64,000 nucleotides of DNA from JAJFKX01 sp965230265 (GCA_965230265.1 OZ245999.1:1612001-1676000), one strand, 5' to 3'. Positions 36,641-45,841 are shown, counted from the stretch's first letter. The notes: generated from the sequence alone by a model not told the origin. Program-made: numbers and translations.

Positions 36641-36678
36641 CCAATAAAAAGCCCGCGAGTCGCGGGCCTTTTTATTGG
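36641..36678 (-). terminator. Rho-independent terminator of the rplM-rpsI-tRNA-Gln region
   Basis: GCCCGCGA (36651-36658) pairs with TCGCGGGC (36660-36667), flanked by AAAAA on one side and TTTTT on the other, with the flanks also pairing (CCAATAAAAA with TTTTTATTGG). It works in both directions. The outermost bases of the stem are the CCA end of the tRNA. Confidence 0.85.
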
Positions 36679-36749
36679 CTGGGGGAGAGGGATTCGAACC
36701 CCCGCTGGCGGAGTCAGAGTCCGCAGTCCTACCACTAGACGATCCCCCA
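36676..36749 (-). tRNA. tRNA-Gln (CTG anticodon)
   Basis: On the minus strand the acceptor 5' arm TGGGGGA pairs with TCCCCCA; the D arm GTCTAGTGGTAGGAC, the anticodon stem GCGGA/TCCGC with loop CTCTGAC (anticodon CTG) and the T arm with TTCGAAT are all present. The 3' CCA is encoded. A U as first base and G discriminator are typical of bacterial tRNA-Gln. It lies 32 bases downstream of rpsI, with a strong terminator right behind it, so it may be made from the ribosomal transcript as well as its own. Confidence 0.96.
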
Positions 36750-36781
36750 GTACCGGGGAACCGGCGGTATATACCCGCCGA

Positions 36782-37180
36782 TTAACGTTTCGAGTATTGC
36801 GTCGCTTTGCGCGCTTTGTGCAGGCCGACTTTCTTACGCTCCACTTCACGAGCATCGCGAGTCAGGTAACCGGCATTACGCAGTGGCTGACGCAACTCTT
36901 CGTTGTACTCCAGCAGTGCACGGCTGATCCCCAGACGGATAGCACCGGCCTGTCCAGAAATACCACCGCCTGAAACACTGATTTGCGCATCAAAACGATC
37001 CGTCAATTCAGTCAGCTCCAATGGCTGACGAGAGATCATACGCGCAGTGTCACGGCCGAAGAATTCATCAATCGGACGTTTATTGATAGTGATTTGACCC
37101 TTGCCAGGGCGCAGATAAACCCGCGCACATGAGCTTTTACGCCGGCCAGTGCCATAAAAATGTTCGTTTGCCTTTGCCAT
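36782..37180 (-). CDS. rpsI: 30S ribosomal protein S9
   Basis: Small-subunit head protein whose C-terminal tail reaches the P-site tRNA. The family start QFYGTGRRKSS appears as HFYGTGRRKSSCARV, then GQITINKRPIDEFFGR, with the C-terminal KKVGLHKARKATQYSKR ending in the invariant KR. 132 residues. Follows rplM by 21 bases, the universal rplM-rpsI operon. Confidence 0.98.
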   Translation of the reverse strand: MAKANEHFYGTGRRKSSCARVYLRPGKGQITINKRPIDEFFGRDTARMISRQPLELTELTDRFDAQISVSGGGISGQAGAIRLGISRALLEYNEELRQPLRNAGYLTRDAREVERKKVGLHKARKATQYSKR

Positions 37181-37201
37181 AACGAATAATTCCGTAATCG
37201 A

Positions 37202-37648
37202 TTAGTGTAATTGCAATGCAACAGGTTGTTGCGCTGCATGTGGGTGTTCAGGACCTGCATAAACTTTGAGCTTGCGATACATCGCACGACCCAGGCGATT
37301 TTTAGGCAACATACCTTTAACCGCAAGTTCGATGACTCGCTCAGGGTGCGTATCCAGCACTTTTTGCAGCGTCATGGATTTCAAATTACCGATATAACCG
37401 GTAAAACGATGATACATTTTGTCGGACAGCTTTTTGCCCGTCACATGAATCTTCTCGGCATTGATAACAACAATGTAATCACCGGTATCGGTATGCGGAG
37501 TAAATTCAGCTTTATGTTTGCCACGCAGACGGCGTGCAATCTCTGTAGCCAGACGGCCCAGGGTTTGGCCTTCGGCGTCAATCAGACACCAATCATGCTG
37601 TGCATCTTGCACACTGGTGCTGGGTGTACTGGCGGTTAAAGTTCTCAT
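37202..37648 (-). CDS. rplM: 50S ribosomal protein L13
   Basis: Early-assembly large-subunit protein. DWCLIDAEGQTLGRLATEIARRLRGKHK and VKGMLPKNRLGRAMYRKLKVYAGPEHPH are diagnostic. 148 residues, about six more than E. coli, all at the N-terminus before DW. First gene of rplM-rpsI; the promoter and any autoregulatory leader should be in the 37649-37936 gap. Confidence 0.97.
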   Translation of the reverse strand: MRTLTASTPSTSVQDAQHDWCLIDAEGQTLGRLATEIARRLRGKHKAEFTPHTDTGDYIVVINAEKIHVTGKKLSDKMYHRFTGYIGNLKSMTLQKVLDTHPERVIELAVKGMLPKNRLGRAMYRKLKVYAGPEHPHAAQQPVALQLH

Positions 37649-37936
37649 TACTGCTAGTTCCTGAATTCAATTTATTCGTTGTTTGATTGGTGATGATATT
37701 TTCGTCCAACCAAAGAGCGAGAATGTTACTAGAGAAAATGAGCTAATGCAACCATTTTGGACACATAAATCAAGGTGTTATCCACTGGTTTCCAGCGTTA
37801 AAACAACCCTGCTGATGATCAACTTAAAACCAGATCAGGCTATTCCGATACAAGCGACAGTAACAGCCGGTTTAAAACCCGATCCAAAACCACAAAAAGA
37901 TCTAAAAATTACAATTAAAACAAATAGTTAAGCGTT

Positions 37937-38251
37937 TTATATTTTTAATCTATCCACTGGCTTGCCACCTATGATGTGTTGATCAATGATTTCATCCACA
38001 TCATTGTGATCGATATAGGTGTACCACACGCCCTCTGGGTACACGACCATGGTGGGGCCTTCTTCACAACGATCCAGACAACCAGCCTGGTTAATTCTTA
38101 CCTTGCCCTCACCTGCAAGGCCAAGCTTTTTGATGCGGTGCTTGGCATAATCACGGGCTGCCTGGGCACCAAAATTGGCGCAACATGGGCGCTCAGCATC
38201 AGAGTCGCGCTGATTGCAGCAGAAAAACACATGTTTATCGTAATAAGCCAT
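37937..38251 (-). CDS. Thioredoxin-fold [2Fe-2S] ferredoxin
   Basis: A 104-residue protein of the thioredoxin-like 2Fe-2S family (as in the NuoE C-terminal domain and Azotobacter Shethna FeSII type). The cysteines in FFCCNQRD, ERPCCAN and AGCLDRCEEGP fit the four cluster ligands. VRINQAGCLDRCEEGPTMVVYPEGVWY is typical. It works as an electron carrier, partner unknown. It is divergent from coq7, and 62 bases separate their starts, so control may be shared. Confidence 0.88.
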   Translation of the reverse strand: MAYYDKHVFFCCNQRDSDAERPCCANFGAQAARDYAKHRIKKLGLAGEGKVRINQAGCLDRCEEGPTMVVYPEGVWYTYIDHNDVDEIIDQHIIGGKPVDRLKI

Positions 38252-38313
38252 AGGGTTGTTTTGCCTGTAGTCGTTACTTGTATTTCAGAGTGGAAGGCAT
38301 TATACGTGATGTT

Positions 38314-38940
38314 ATGAATCGCATAGATCAATTATTGACGCATATCGGCAATGGCCTGCATATTGCTCTGGGTCCATCACCGGCACACCAACGACCCACA
38401 CCGGCTGTCAGTGATGATGAATTGCAAACAGATGCAGACAAACGCCACGCGGCGGGCTTAATGCGAGTTAACCATACTGGCGAAGTCTGCGCCCAAGCTT
38501 TGTATTCTGGTCAGGCATTTGCCAGTAGCAACCGGGAAATCCAGCAAAAAATGCAGCACGCCGCAGATGAAGAATTAGACCATCTGGCCTGGTGTTCACA
38601 GCGGCTCAAAGAGCTGAACAGTCACCCTTCCCGCCTGAATTTACTCTGGTACGGTGGGTCGTGGCTAATGGGCGTTGCGGCTGGTAAAGCCGGAGACCAT
38701 TGGAATCTGGGGTTTTTAGAAGAGACCGAACGTCAGGTGGAAGCTCACCTGGATCAACATCTGGATAAACTACCGGAAGCTGACCAGCGCAGTCGCGAAA
38801 TCGTCGCGCAAATGAAAATCGACGAAGCCGAACATGCTCAGATGGCACGTGATTCGGGTGCATCAACACTTCCACCGCTGCTCAGATCAACAATGGCGGC
38901 AACTGCAAATATTATGAAATGGCTGGCTTACAGGCTGTAA
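38314..38940 (+). CDS. coq7: Ubiquinone biosynthesis di-iron hydroxylase
   Basis: Hydroxylates demethoxy-ubiquinol late in ubiquinone synthesis. The di-iron ligands are seen as Glu in VNHTGEVCAQALY, EELDH, LEETERQVEAHL and DEAEHAQ. I took the ATG 38314 (208 residues), giving the expected MNRIDQLL start; the longer frame adds twelve non-family residues. It is the O2-dependent enzyme, so the host respires oxygen. Confidence 0.95.
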   Translation: MNRIDQLLTHIGNGLHIALGPSPAHQRPTPAVSDDELQTDADKRHAAGLMRVNHTGEVCAQALYSGQAFASSNREIQQKMQHAADEELDHLAWCSQRLKELNSHPSRLNLLWYGGSWLMGVAAGKAGDHWNLGFLEETERQVEAHLDQHLDKLPEADQRSREIVAQMKIDEAEHAQMARDSGASTLPPLLRSTMAATANIMKWLAYRL

Positions 38941-39159
38941 TCACACCGCCGACCTGTAGCATCAACATACATCAGGTTTTATCAAGCACCTGAAACTACC
39001 CCTTACCCCGGTCTCGGGCGATACGCCAGTTTGTCTTGTGAATAGGCATAAGCACGTTTATTACTTTATCAATAATGTGATTAGATACATTGATCCACTG
39101 GGATACGACAATTATTCTGCAGGTTAAAATAACCCAATAACAATAATCGGGATCACTTA

Positions 39160-40920
39160 ATGCGCCAGCAACGCGGCTTTAATCTATTGTTCTTTCTATT
39201 CGGCCTAATCTTTTTTATGGTTGGAATGGGTGTGGGCGTCATTGGTTTTAGTCAGCTGTATAAGTCGATAATCTCAAAAAACTGGGATCAGGTTCCGATG
39301 ACGATCCTATCGGTTGATCTGGAAGCCCATCACGATGACGACTCAACAACTTACCAAACGATAGCCACTTACCGTTATCAGTATCAGGGACAGCCATATG
39401 AAAATGATCGGGTCGCTTTCAGTGGTGGCTCGGACAATATCGGCAGCTTCCATCAAGATACCTATCAATTGCTTAAAGCACACGTCAATGGCGAACCGTT
39501 TCCTGGCTATGTCAACCCGAAAAAACCGCATAAATCGGTATTAATTCGAAAAATGCGCTGGGGCCTGTTTGCTTTTATGATGATATTTCCGCTGCTGTTC
39601 GGCGGAATAGGACTGGGGGTGATGGTCTTTGCAGTAGTCGGTAAAAGCAAGATCAAAAAACAACAGCAGTTTATCCGCGAAAACCCCGATCGGGAATGGC
39701 AAGCCAAACCACAATGGCAAAGTAACCGCATCGAGTGCAGCAATAAGGGCATGATGTGGTTTGTCATCATTTTTGCTGTGATCTGGAACCTGATCTCTTC
39801 ACCTATTCTATTTGTCCTTCCAAAAGAAGTATTGGATAAGGGGAATTATTTTGCATTGCTGGGGTTATTATTCCCTTTGGTGGGTATCGGCATGGCAAGC
39901 TGGGCTACGATTTTAGTCAAACGCTGGCGACGCTATGGCCGTTCGATATTCGAGATGGATCCATTTCCTGCACACCCGGGAGGTATCGTTCGCGGCACCC
40001 TGAAATTACAAGCGCCGCTGCCTGTGACTGCAGACCAAGAGCCATTGTTAATTAGCTTGAACCATATCAGAAAGTACACCAGCGGTACTGGCAAAAACCG
40101 CTCAACTCGAGAAAGCATTCTATGGCAGGACCAGCAAAGCGTCGCTTTATCGCCTGGCCAGAAAAACATTACCTTCGGTTTTAGGTTAGACGATGATGCC
40201 GCGTTATCTGATTATAAACAGTCATCTGATTTACGGCTGTGGAAAGTAACCTGTTATGCCAAAGCACCCGGTGTCGATTTTAATGCCGACTTCGAAGTAC
40301 CGGTGATTGCTGGAGAACCTGATGAACAAACATTACTGGCTGCCGCACAAATGGCCCAACATCAGAGCAAACAAGCCCGATTAAAAGAAACCTGGAAAGA
40401 TACCGGCGTGCAAGCAGGCCATCAGGGCGGCTACCCCAGTTATTTATTCAGCGGGGGCCGCAATAAAGGTATATTTTGGGCCATGACTGCATTTGGCTTG
40501 GTATTTGGTGGTATTGGTGCCGGTGTCCTGATTTTCGGTAACTTTTGGTTATTTGGCGCTATTTTTGCATTGATAGGCTTGGCAATGCTGTGGGGCGCAT
40601 TTTACTTTTTATTGCACTCTACTGAATTCACCATCAAACCAGGCAAGTTGATATTGACCAGCAAATTCCCGACCACAAAGCAAAAACAATTCCCGCTTGA
40701 CACTATTCGGTCAATCGAACTGGCAACCGGCTCACAGGTCAATAGTCAGCAATTCTGGCGCATCGTCTTAAAAAACCATGCCAAAACCACCGCCAGTTAT
40801 GGCGGATACCAGCCCGAAAAAAGCCAAACGTTCGTATTGGCATCGGATATTAAAAGTCGTCGTGCTGCACAAGCCTTGATTGATCGTATTAAAAGACAGC
40901 TGCGATTGGATAGATCGTAA
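39160..40920 (+). CDS. DUF3592 membrane protein
   Basis: A 586-residue membrane protein, DUF3592-like at the N-terminus: a helix (LLFFLFGLIFFMVGMGVGVIGF), then a soluble beta-rich segment (ATYRYQYQGQPYENDRV, typical of the family) and another helix pair. The central 180-270 has two more helices; residues about 270-400 form a soluble domain; another helix pair and a C-terminal PH-like segment (FTIKPGKLILTSKF) follow. GGIGxGVxxF occurs twice, suggesting repeated membrane units. Function unknown. Monocistronic, convergent with speD. Confidence 0.75.
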   Translation: MRQQRGFNLLFFLFGLIFFMVGMGVGVIGFSQLYKSIISKNWDQVPMTILSVDLEAHHDDDSTTYQTIATYRYQYQGQPYENDRVAFSGGSDNIGSFHQDTYQLLKAHVNGEPFPGYVNPKKPHKSVLIRKMRWGLFAFMMIFPLLFGGIGLGVMVFAVVGKSKIKKQQQFIRENPDREWQAKPQWQSNRIECSNKGMMWFVIIFAVIWNLISSPILFVLPKEVLDKGNYFALLGLLFPLVGIGMASWATILVKRWRRYGRSIFEMDPFPAHPGGIVRGTLKLQAPLPVTADQEPLLISLNHIRKYTSGTGKNRSTRESILWQDQQSVALSPGQKNITFGFRLDDDAALSDYKQSSDLRLWKVTCYAKAPGVDFNADFEVPVIAGEPDEQTLLAAAQMAQHQSKQARLKETWKDTGVQAGHQGGYPSYLFSGGRNKGIFWAMTAFGLVFGGIGAGVLIFGNFWLFGAIFALIGLAMLWGAFYFLLHSTEFTIKPGKLILTSKFPTTKQKQFPLDTIRSIELATGSQVNSQQFWRIVLKNHAKTTASYGGYQPEKSQTFVLASDIKSRRAAQALIDRIKRQLRLDRS

Positions 40921-41023
40921 TATTTTCGCATTGCGTATGACTCACCACTGTGTTTTTCAGCGGTAACTTCAGACATAGGTTTTTAAGCTACCCAAGCTCC
41001 CCCTGTGTGTATTGTGCGTGAGG

Positions 41024-41842
41024 TTATCCGCCAGCGCCTCCAGGTCGGCTCAGATTCCGGCCATAAAATAACTCTTGCATCTCTTTTTTCAGCCGCCGGG
41101 TTACGCGCTGCCGTTGTCTGGGCGATAAGTCAGCGCCGGTTATGCCAAACAGGTAATCGTCCAGATTAAAGTCCTTGATCAGCATTTTGGTGTGAAACAG
41201 GTTTTCCTGGTAAACATTCACGTCGATGGTCTGGTATCGGTCAATGGTGTCACGAGCAAAAAAATCCTGGATGGAGCGAATTTTATGATCGATATAATAC
41301 TTGCGACCATTCACATCACGGGTGAAACCGCGAACCCGATAATCTACTGTAACAATGTCTGAATCAAAACTGTGCACCAGATAATTTAAGGCTTTTAATG
41401 GTGAAATAATCCCACAGGTGGATACATCTATATCGGCGCGAAACGTTGAAATACCGCCCTGAGGATGGCTTTCCGGATAGGTATGCACGGTAATATGGCT
41501 TTTATCCAAATGTCCCAGTACAGTTTTGGGCAAAGGCCCGGGAGTGGCTTTTTCGGTGTCTTCAAAGCGCTCATCGACGGGCCCTTCGGCGATAAGCATG
41601 GTGACGCTGGCACCTTGGGGATCATAATCCTGACGCGCCACATTCAATATATTGGCACCGATGATATCTGAGACATCCGTCAGGATTTTGGTTAAACGTT
41701 CCGCATTGTATACCTCGTCAATATAGGCAATATATTCTTCTTGCTGCCGCTCACTGGCGGTATAACAAATATCGTAAATATTAAAGCTGATTGATTTGGT
41801 CAGGTTATTGAAACCATGAAGCTTAATACGCGGCTTTTTCAA
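41024..41842 (-). CDS. speD: S-adenosylmethionine decarboxylase proenzyme
   Basis: Makes decarboxylated SAM, the propylamine donor for spermidine. Close to E. coli SpeD along its length: IKLHGFNNLTKSISFNIYDICY, LDKSHITVHTYPESHPQGG (self-cleavage before the Ser gives the pyruvoyl group), and STCGIISPLKALNYL. It starts at TTG 41840-41842, since an in-frame TAA lies just upstream and homology begins here. 272 residues. It lies downstream of trpC with a hairpin between, so it may be the tail of the trp transcript or independent. No speE nearby. Confidence 0.94.
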   Translation of the reverse strand: MKKPRIKLHGFNNLTKSISFNIYDICYTASERQQEEYIAYIDEVYNAERLTKILTDVSDIIGANILNVARQDYDPQGASVTMLIAEGPVDERFEDTEKATPGPLPKTVLGHLDKSHITVHTYPESHPQGGISTFRADIDVSTCGIISPLKALNYLVHSFDSDIVTVDYRVRGFTRDVNGRKYYIDHKIRSIQDFFARDTIDRYQTIDVNVYQENLFHTKMLIKDFNLDDYLFGITGADLSPRQRQRVTRRLKKEMQELFYGRNLSRPGGAGG

Positions 41843-41860
41843 TGCTTACATATCCGTTTT

Positions 41861-41889
41861 ACTGACTAAAAACAATTTTTACAGTCAGT
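41861..41889 (-). other. Hairpin between trpC and speD
   Basis: ACTGACT (41861-41867) and AGTCAGT (41883-41889) are perfect inverted repeats, and the A-run and T-run inside extend the stem. No T-run follows on the minus strand, so termination would be weak. It could be an mRNA processing or stability element at the end of trpEGDC. Confidence 0.4.
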
Positions 41890-41901
41890 GATTTGAAAAG
41901 G

Positions 41902-42702
41902 TTAAATATCGAGTAACTTCTGCAATGCCACGCCTGGGTCAGGCTGTCGCATCAATGATTCACCCACCAAAAATGCATTAATTCCGCAACCATTTAGTCG
42001 CTGAATATGTTCAGGCTCATGAATACCGCTTTCTGAAACCACCAGCCGATCTTCGGGCATCAGTTTAACCAAGCGTTCAGACGTTTCCAGATCGGTCTCA
42101 AACTTGTGCAAATCACGGTTGTTAATACCAATCAGCATTTGATCCAGTTTCAGACCACGTTCCAACTCTGCTTCATTGTGCACTTCCACCAGCACATCCA
42201 GGTTCAATTCGGTCGCATGCTGAGAAAAGTCCTGAAGCTGTGAATCACTTAATGCAGCCACAATTAACAATATCGCATCTGCACCCAGTGCCCGGGTTTC
42301 GGTAATCTGATAATGCGACACAATAAAATCTTTACGCAACACTGGCAGATCGCAAGCTGCGCGTGCTGTTTGCAAATAAGCATCTGCCCCTTGGAAGTAA
42401 TATTCATCGGTTAACACCGACAAACATACCGCCTTGCCCGCCTGGTATTGTTTGGCAATGGTTTCCGGATCAAAATCTTCCCGAATTAAACCTGCGCTGG
42501 GCGAGGCTTTTTTGATCTCTGCAATCACCGCATTACGGCCACTCATAATCTTGTTTTTTAAGGCATCAGCAAAACCACGAGGGGCATTTTGCTGATACAG
42601 CAGTTGTTCCAGGCTGCGCATCGATACTTGCCCATGTCGTCTGGAAACTTCCTCGCGCTTGCGCTGCAAAATATCACGTAAGATAGAGGGCATATGACTC
42701 AT
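41902..42702 (-). CDS. trpC: Indole-3-glycerol phosphate synthase
   Basis: Ring closure to indole-3-glycerol phosphate. Conserved segments: VIAEIKKASPSAGLIREDFDP, LRKDFIVSHYQI, and LIGINNRDLHKFETDL, VSESGIHEP. Catalytic Lys and Glu are in place. 266 residues, not fused with trpF, which sits elsewhere in this window. Four-base overlap with trpD. Confidence 0.97.
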   Translation of the reverse strand: MSHMPSILRDILQRKREEVSRRHGQVSMRSLEQLLYQQNAPRGFADALKNKIMSGRNAVIAEIKKASPSAGLIREDFDPETIAKQYQAGKAVCLSVLTDEYYFQGADAYLQTARAACDLPVLRKDFIVSHYQITETRALGADAILLIVAALSDSQLQDFSQHATELNLDVLVEVHNEAELERGLKLDQMLIGINNRDLHKFETDLETSERLVKLMPEDRLVVSESGIHEPEHIQRLNGCGINAFLVGESLMRQPDPGVALQKLLDI

Positions 42703-43727
42703 ACCTGTTCTGCCAGTTGTTGACTGCGTTTAACCAGTGTTTCCAGCCTGAGCCAGGCTTTGCCACTGGCGAGTATATCCTCAGCCATAGCGTACCCATC
42801 GGCAATGCTGTTAACCACATTGGCCGCATAAATTGCAGCACCGGCATTCAGTGCCAGCATCGCACTGCCAGGCCCGGTTTTACCTCGCAGTGCCTCACGA
42901 ATTAACTGCAGGCTTTGCTGGGCATCGGTGACCGCCAGGGAATCTAATGGCAAGCGTTTGCCCAGGTAGTCTTCCGGATGGATCTGATACTCACTGATTT
43001 GTTTGTCTTTAAGCTCTGCGACAAATGTTGGTGAAGCGATACTGATTTCATCCAAACCATCTTCTGCATGCACCACCAATACGTGCTTGCTGCCCAGCTC
43101 ACGTAAAGCCTCTGCTACAGGCCTTAACCAGCGAGCGTCATAAACCCCCAATAACTGGCACGGGGCACCCGCCGGGTTGGTTAATGGCCCCAATAAATTG
43201 AACAAAGTCCGCAAACCCAATGCTTTGCGAATTCGCGCCACGTGTCCAACAGCCGGGTGGTGTTTTTGGGCAAACAAAAAACCGATATTCAGCTCTGCTA
43301 TGCATTGCGCCACCTGCTCCGGTGTTAAATCCAGGTTCAGCCCCGCAGCCTCCAACACATCGGCACTACCAGTGGTACTGGAAACAGAACGATTACCATG
43401 TTTGGCTACTTTGATGCCCGCTTCTGCACAGATAAAGGCACAACCCGTGGATACATTAAACAGGCCTTTGGTATCACCACCGGTGCCACAGGTATCCAGT
43501 GCATGTTCGCCCTGTATCTGCACACCTTTGGCAAATTCTCGCATTACGCTCGCCGCAGCGGTTAATTCAGTCGCTGTTTCACCTTTGACCACCAGGCCCA
43601 TCAATAAGGCACCAACCTGCGCATCATCGGCCTGGCCGGACATGATTTCATGCATGGCCGCAATCATGCACTGGCTGTCCAGATCCCTGCCTGATGCCAA
43701 TACCTGCAAGGCATTTGCCACACTCAT
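42699..43727 (-). CDS. trpD: Anthranilate phosphoribosyltransferase
   Basis: Joins anthranilate to PRPP. The PRPP/Mg motif DTCGTGGDTKGLFNVST and KHGNRSVSSTTGSADVLEA are diagnostic, with KALGLRTLFNLLGPLTNPA. 342 residues. Overlaps trpG and trpC by four bases each. Confidence 0.97.
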   Translation of the reverse strand: MSVANALQVLASGRDLDSQCMIAAMHEIMSGQADDAQVGALLMGLVVKGETATELTAAASVMREFAKGVQIQGEHALDTCGTGGDTKGLFNVSTGCAFICAEAGIKVAKHGNRSVSSTTGSADVLEAAGLNLDLTPEQVAQCIAELNIGFLFAQKHHPAVGHVARIRKALGLRTLFNLLGPLTNPAGAPCQLLGVYDARWLRPVAEALRELGSKHVLVVHAEDGLDEISIASPTFVAELKDKQISEYQIHPEDYLGKRLPLDSLAVTDAQQSLQLIREALRGKTGPGSAMLALNAGAAIYAANVVNSIADGYAMAEDILASGKAWLRLETLVKRSQQLAEQV

Positions 43728-44320
43728 TTCAAGCGCTCCAGAAAGTTTTTCAGCAGTTCATGACCATGCTCAGTCAAGATCGACTCGGGATGAAACTGCA
43801 CCCCTTCCACATCCATTTGTTTGTGTCTGAAACCCATGATTTCCTCGAGCTTGCCCGATTCATCTTCAGTCCAGGCTGTGACTTCTAAACAATCGGGGAT
43901 ACTGTCCTTGGCAACCACTAAAGAATGATAACGGGTTGCGGTATAGGGTGTCGGCAGGCCAGTGAAAACTCCGATTCCATGATGATGAACCAATGACGTC
44001 TTACCATGCATCAAAGCACCCGCTCGCACCACCTGCCCACCGTATACCTGACCAATCGCCTGATGACCGAGGCAAACACCCAGCAATGGAATCTGACCGG
44101 CAAATCTCTTAATCACTTCAAGCGTTATACCGGCCTCATTGGGTGTACAAGGGCCTGGGGACAACACGATACCATCGGGTTTAAGCCCAGCAATTTCATC
44201 AATCGTAATTGCATCATTACGAAGCGTTTGGACTTTTGCACCCAGTTCACCCAGGTATTGCACCAGGTTATAGGTGAACGAGTCATAGTTGTCGATCATT
44301 AATAGCCGGACTGACATCAT
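43724..44320 (-). CDS. trpG: Anthranilate synthase glutamine amidotransferase component
   Basis: Class I glutaminase feeding ammonia to TrpE. MIDNYDSFTYNLVQYLGELG at the N-terminus, the catalytic Cys in LLGVCLGHQAIGQ, and HPES (His, Glu) near the end complete the triad. 198 residues, separate from trpD. It can also serve as pabA in many bacteria. Four-base overlaps on both sides. Confidence 0.95.
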   Translation of the reverse strand: MMSVRLLMIDNYDSFTYNLVQYLGELGAKVQTLRNDAITIDEIAGLKPDGIVLSPGPCTPNEAGITLEVIKRFAGQIPLLGVCLGHQAIGQVYGGQVVRAGALMHGKTSLVHHHGIGVFTGLPTPYTATRYHSLVVAKDSIPDCLEVTAWTEDESGKLEEIMGFRHKQMDVEGVQFHPESILTEHGHELLKNFLERLK

Positions 44321-45804
44321 AAACCCTCCGCTGCGTGGCCAATTGCCTTTACCAGAGCATTGCCTTTATTGAGTGTTTCCTGCCACTCCAGTTCAGGGTC
44401 AGAGTCAGCAACAATGCCGGCTCCTGCCTGCAAATGCAGACAGTCGTTTTTTATCACTCCGGTCCGAATAGCGATGGCCAAGTCAGCATCTCCATGCCAA
44501 TTCAGCCAGCCCACAGCACCTGCATAAATATTGCGCTTAACCGGTTCCAGTTCTGCAATAATTTCCATCGCTCTTACTTTGGGTGCGCCCGATAAGGTCC
44601 CGGCAGGGAAAGTCGCTTTAAGCGCATCAATGGCGGTTAGCCCCTCGTGCAAGTGTCCCGTCACTCCAGAGACAATATGCATAACATGCGAATATCGCTC
44701 GATTACCATTTGATCGGTAACCTTAACGCTACCTGTTTCGGCCACCCGACCCAAATCATTGCGACCCAAATCAATTAACATCAAATGCTCTGCACGCTCT
44801 TTCGGGTCTGTTAACAGCTCTTCGGCGAGTGCCTGGTCTGCATTGACATCAGCACCACGTGGCCGGGTACCTGCAATAGGACGCAACATGGCTTGCTGGT
44901 CATGTACGCGAACCAAAACCTCTGGTGATGAACCAACCACCTGGCTATCACCAAAATCGAAAAAAAACATATACGGTGACGGATTCAGACTGCGTAAGGC
45001 CCGATAGATATCCAATGCCGGCATCGCAACATCCATCTGCATCCGTTGTGAAATCACCACCTGCATGCAATCACCGGCAGCGATATATTCTTTACAACGC
45101 TTTACTGCTGCTTTGAAATCCTGCTCGGCAAAACCGTAGCGTATATCACCTACACCATAACGACGTTGCTGCATCGCATAACCAGGGCTACCACAGCGTA
45201 AACGGTGCTGAAGTTGATCCAGGCGCCGCTGCGCGATCACCCAGGCATCGTTATTGGCTTGTGGATCAACGTTCACAATCAAATACAAACGCCCTTCCAG
45301 ATTATCAAACACGGCCAGTTCATCAGAAACCAGCAAACGGATATCCGGAACATCCAATTCATCTGCTTTACCAGTAATACCGCGCAGGCGTGGCTCTATA
45401 AAAGCCACTGTTTCATACCCAAAATAGCCGACCAACCCGCCGCATAGGCGTGGTAATTCAGGGATTTCCACAGCATTAATACTTGCCTGTACTTGTTTGA
45501 CGCAGTCCAACGGTTTATCGGTTGACTGTTCGCCAACACACTGACCATGGATAAATTCGCGCCACATTCCTTGTTCGTTAATACCTGCGTGGTATTCGTA
45601 GCGTCGCTGACATGGCAAGCCTATGATTGAGTAGCGCCCCCACATTTCACCGCCCTCTACAGACTCCAATAAATAGCTGTCAGCACCATCAGCCAGCTTT
45701 AAATACACACTTAGCGGTGTATCCAGGTCGGCCAGCACCGAACGCCACACCGGGATACGGTTATAACCTTGGTCTTTGAATTGTTCGAATTGCTCGCTTT
45801 GCAC
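44317..45804 (-). CDS. trpE: Anthranilate synthase component I
   Basis: Turns chorismate into anthranilate, the committed step for tryptophan. The N-terminal feedback region holds LLESVEGGEMWGRYS-like residues; the catalytic part has AGDCMQVVISQR, RPIAGTRPRG, DLGRNDLGRV and GTLSGAPKVRAMEII. Starts at GTG 45802-45804. 495 residues. First of trpEGDC; only 37 bases lie between folA and trpE, leaving no room for a leader-peptide attenuator. Confidence 0.96.
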   Translation of the reverse strand: MQSEQFEQFKDQGYNRIPVWRSVLADLDTPLSVYLKLADGADSYLLESVEGGEMWGRYSIIGLPCQRRYEYHAGINEQGMWREFIHGQCVGEQSTDKPLDCVKQVQASINAVEIPELPRLCGGLVGYFGYETVAFIEPRLRGITGKADELDVPDIRLLVSDELAVFDNLEGRLYLIVNVDPQANNDAWVIAQRRLDQLQHRLRCGSPGYAMQQRRYGVGDIRYGFAEQDFKAAVKRCKEYIAAGDCMQVVISQRMQMDVAMPALDIYRALRSLNPSPYMFFFDFGDSQVVGSSPEVLVRVHDQQAMLRPIAGTRPRGADVNADQALAEELLTDPKERAEHLMLIDLGRNDLGRVAETGSVKVTDQMVIERYSHVMHIVSGVTGHLHEGLTAIDALKATFPAGTLSGAPKVRAMEIIAELEPVKRNIYAGAVGWLNWHGDADLAIAIRTGVIKNDCLHLQAGAGIVADSDPELEWQETLNKGNALVKAIGHAAEGL

Positions 45805-45841
45805 AGTACTAGGTTGGTCTATTTAAGAGTAACGCAGCATA

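Noticed and set aside
37683..37931. Plus-strand open frame upstream of rplM
   Set aside because: Lys/Pro-rich, no RBS, no homology that I recognise; the region is better explained as the promoter/leader of rplM on the minus strand.
45805..45841. Search for a trp leader peptide and attenuator before trpE
   Set aside because: Only 37 bases separate folA and trpE, with no Trp codon run or alternative hairpins.
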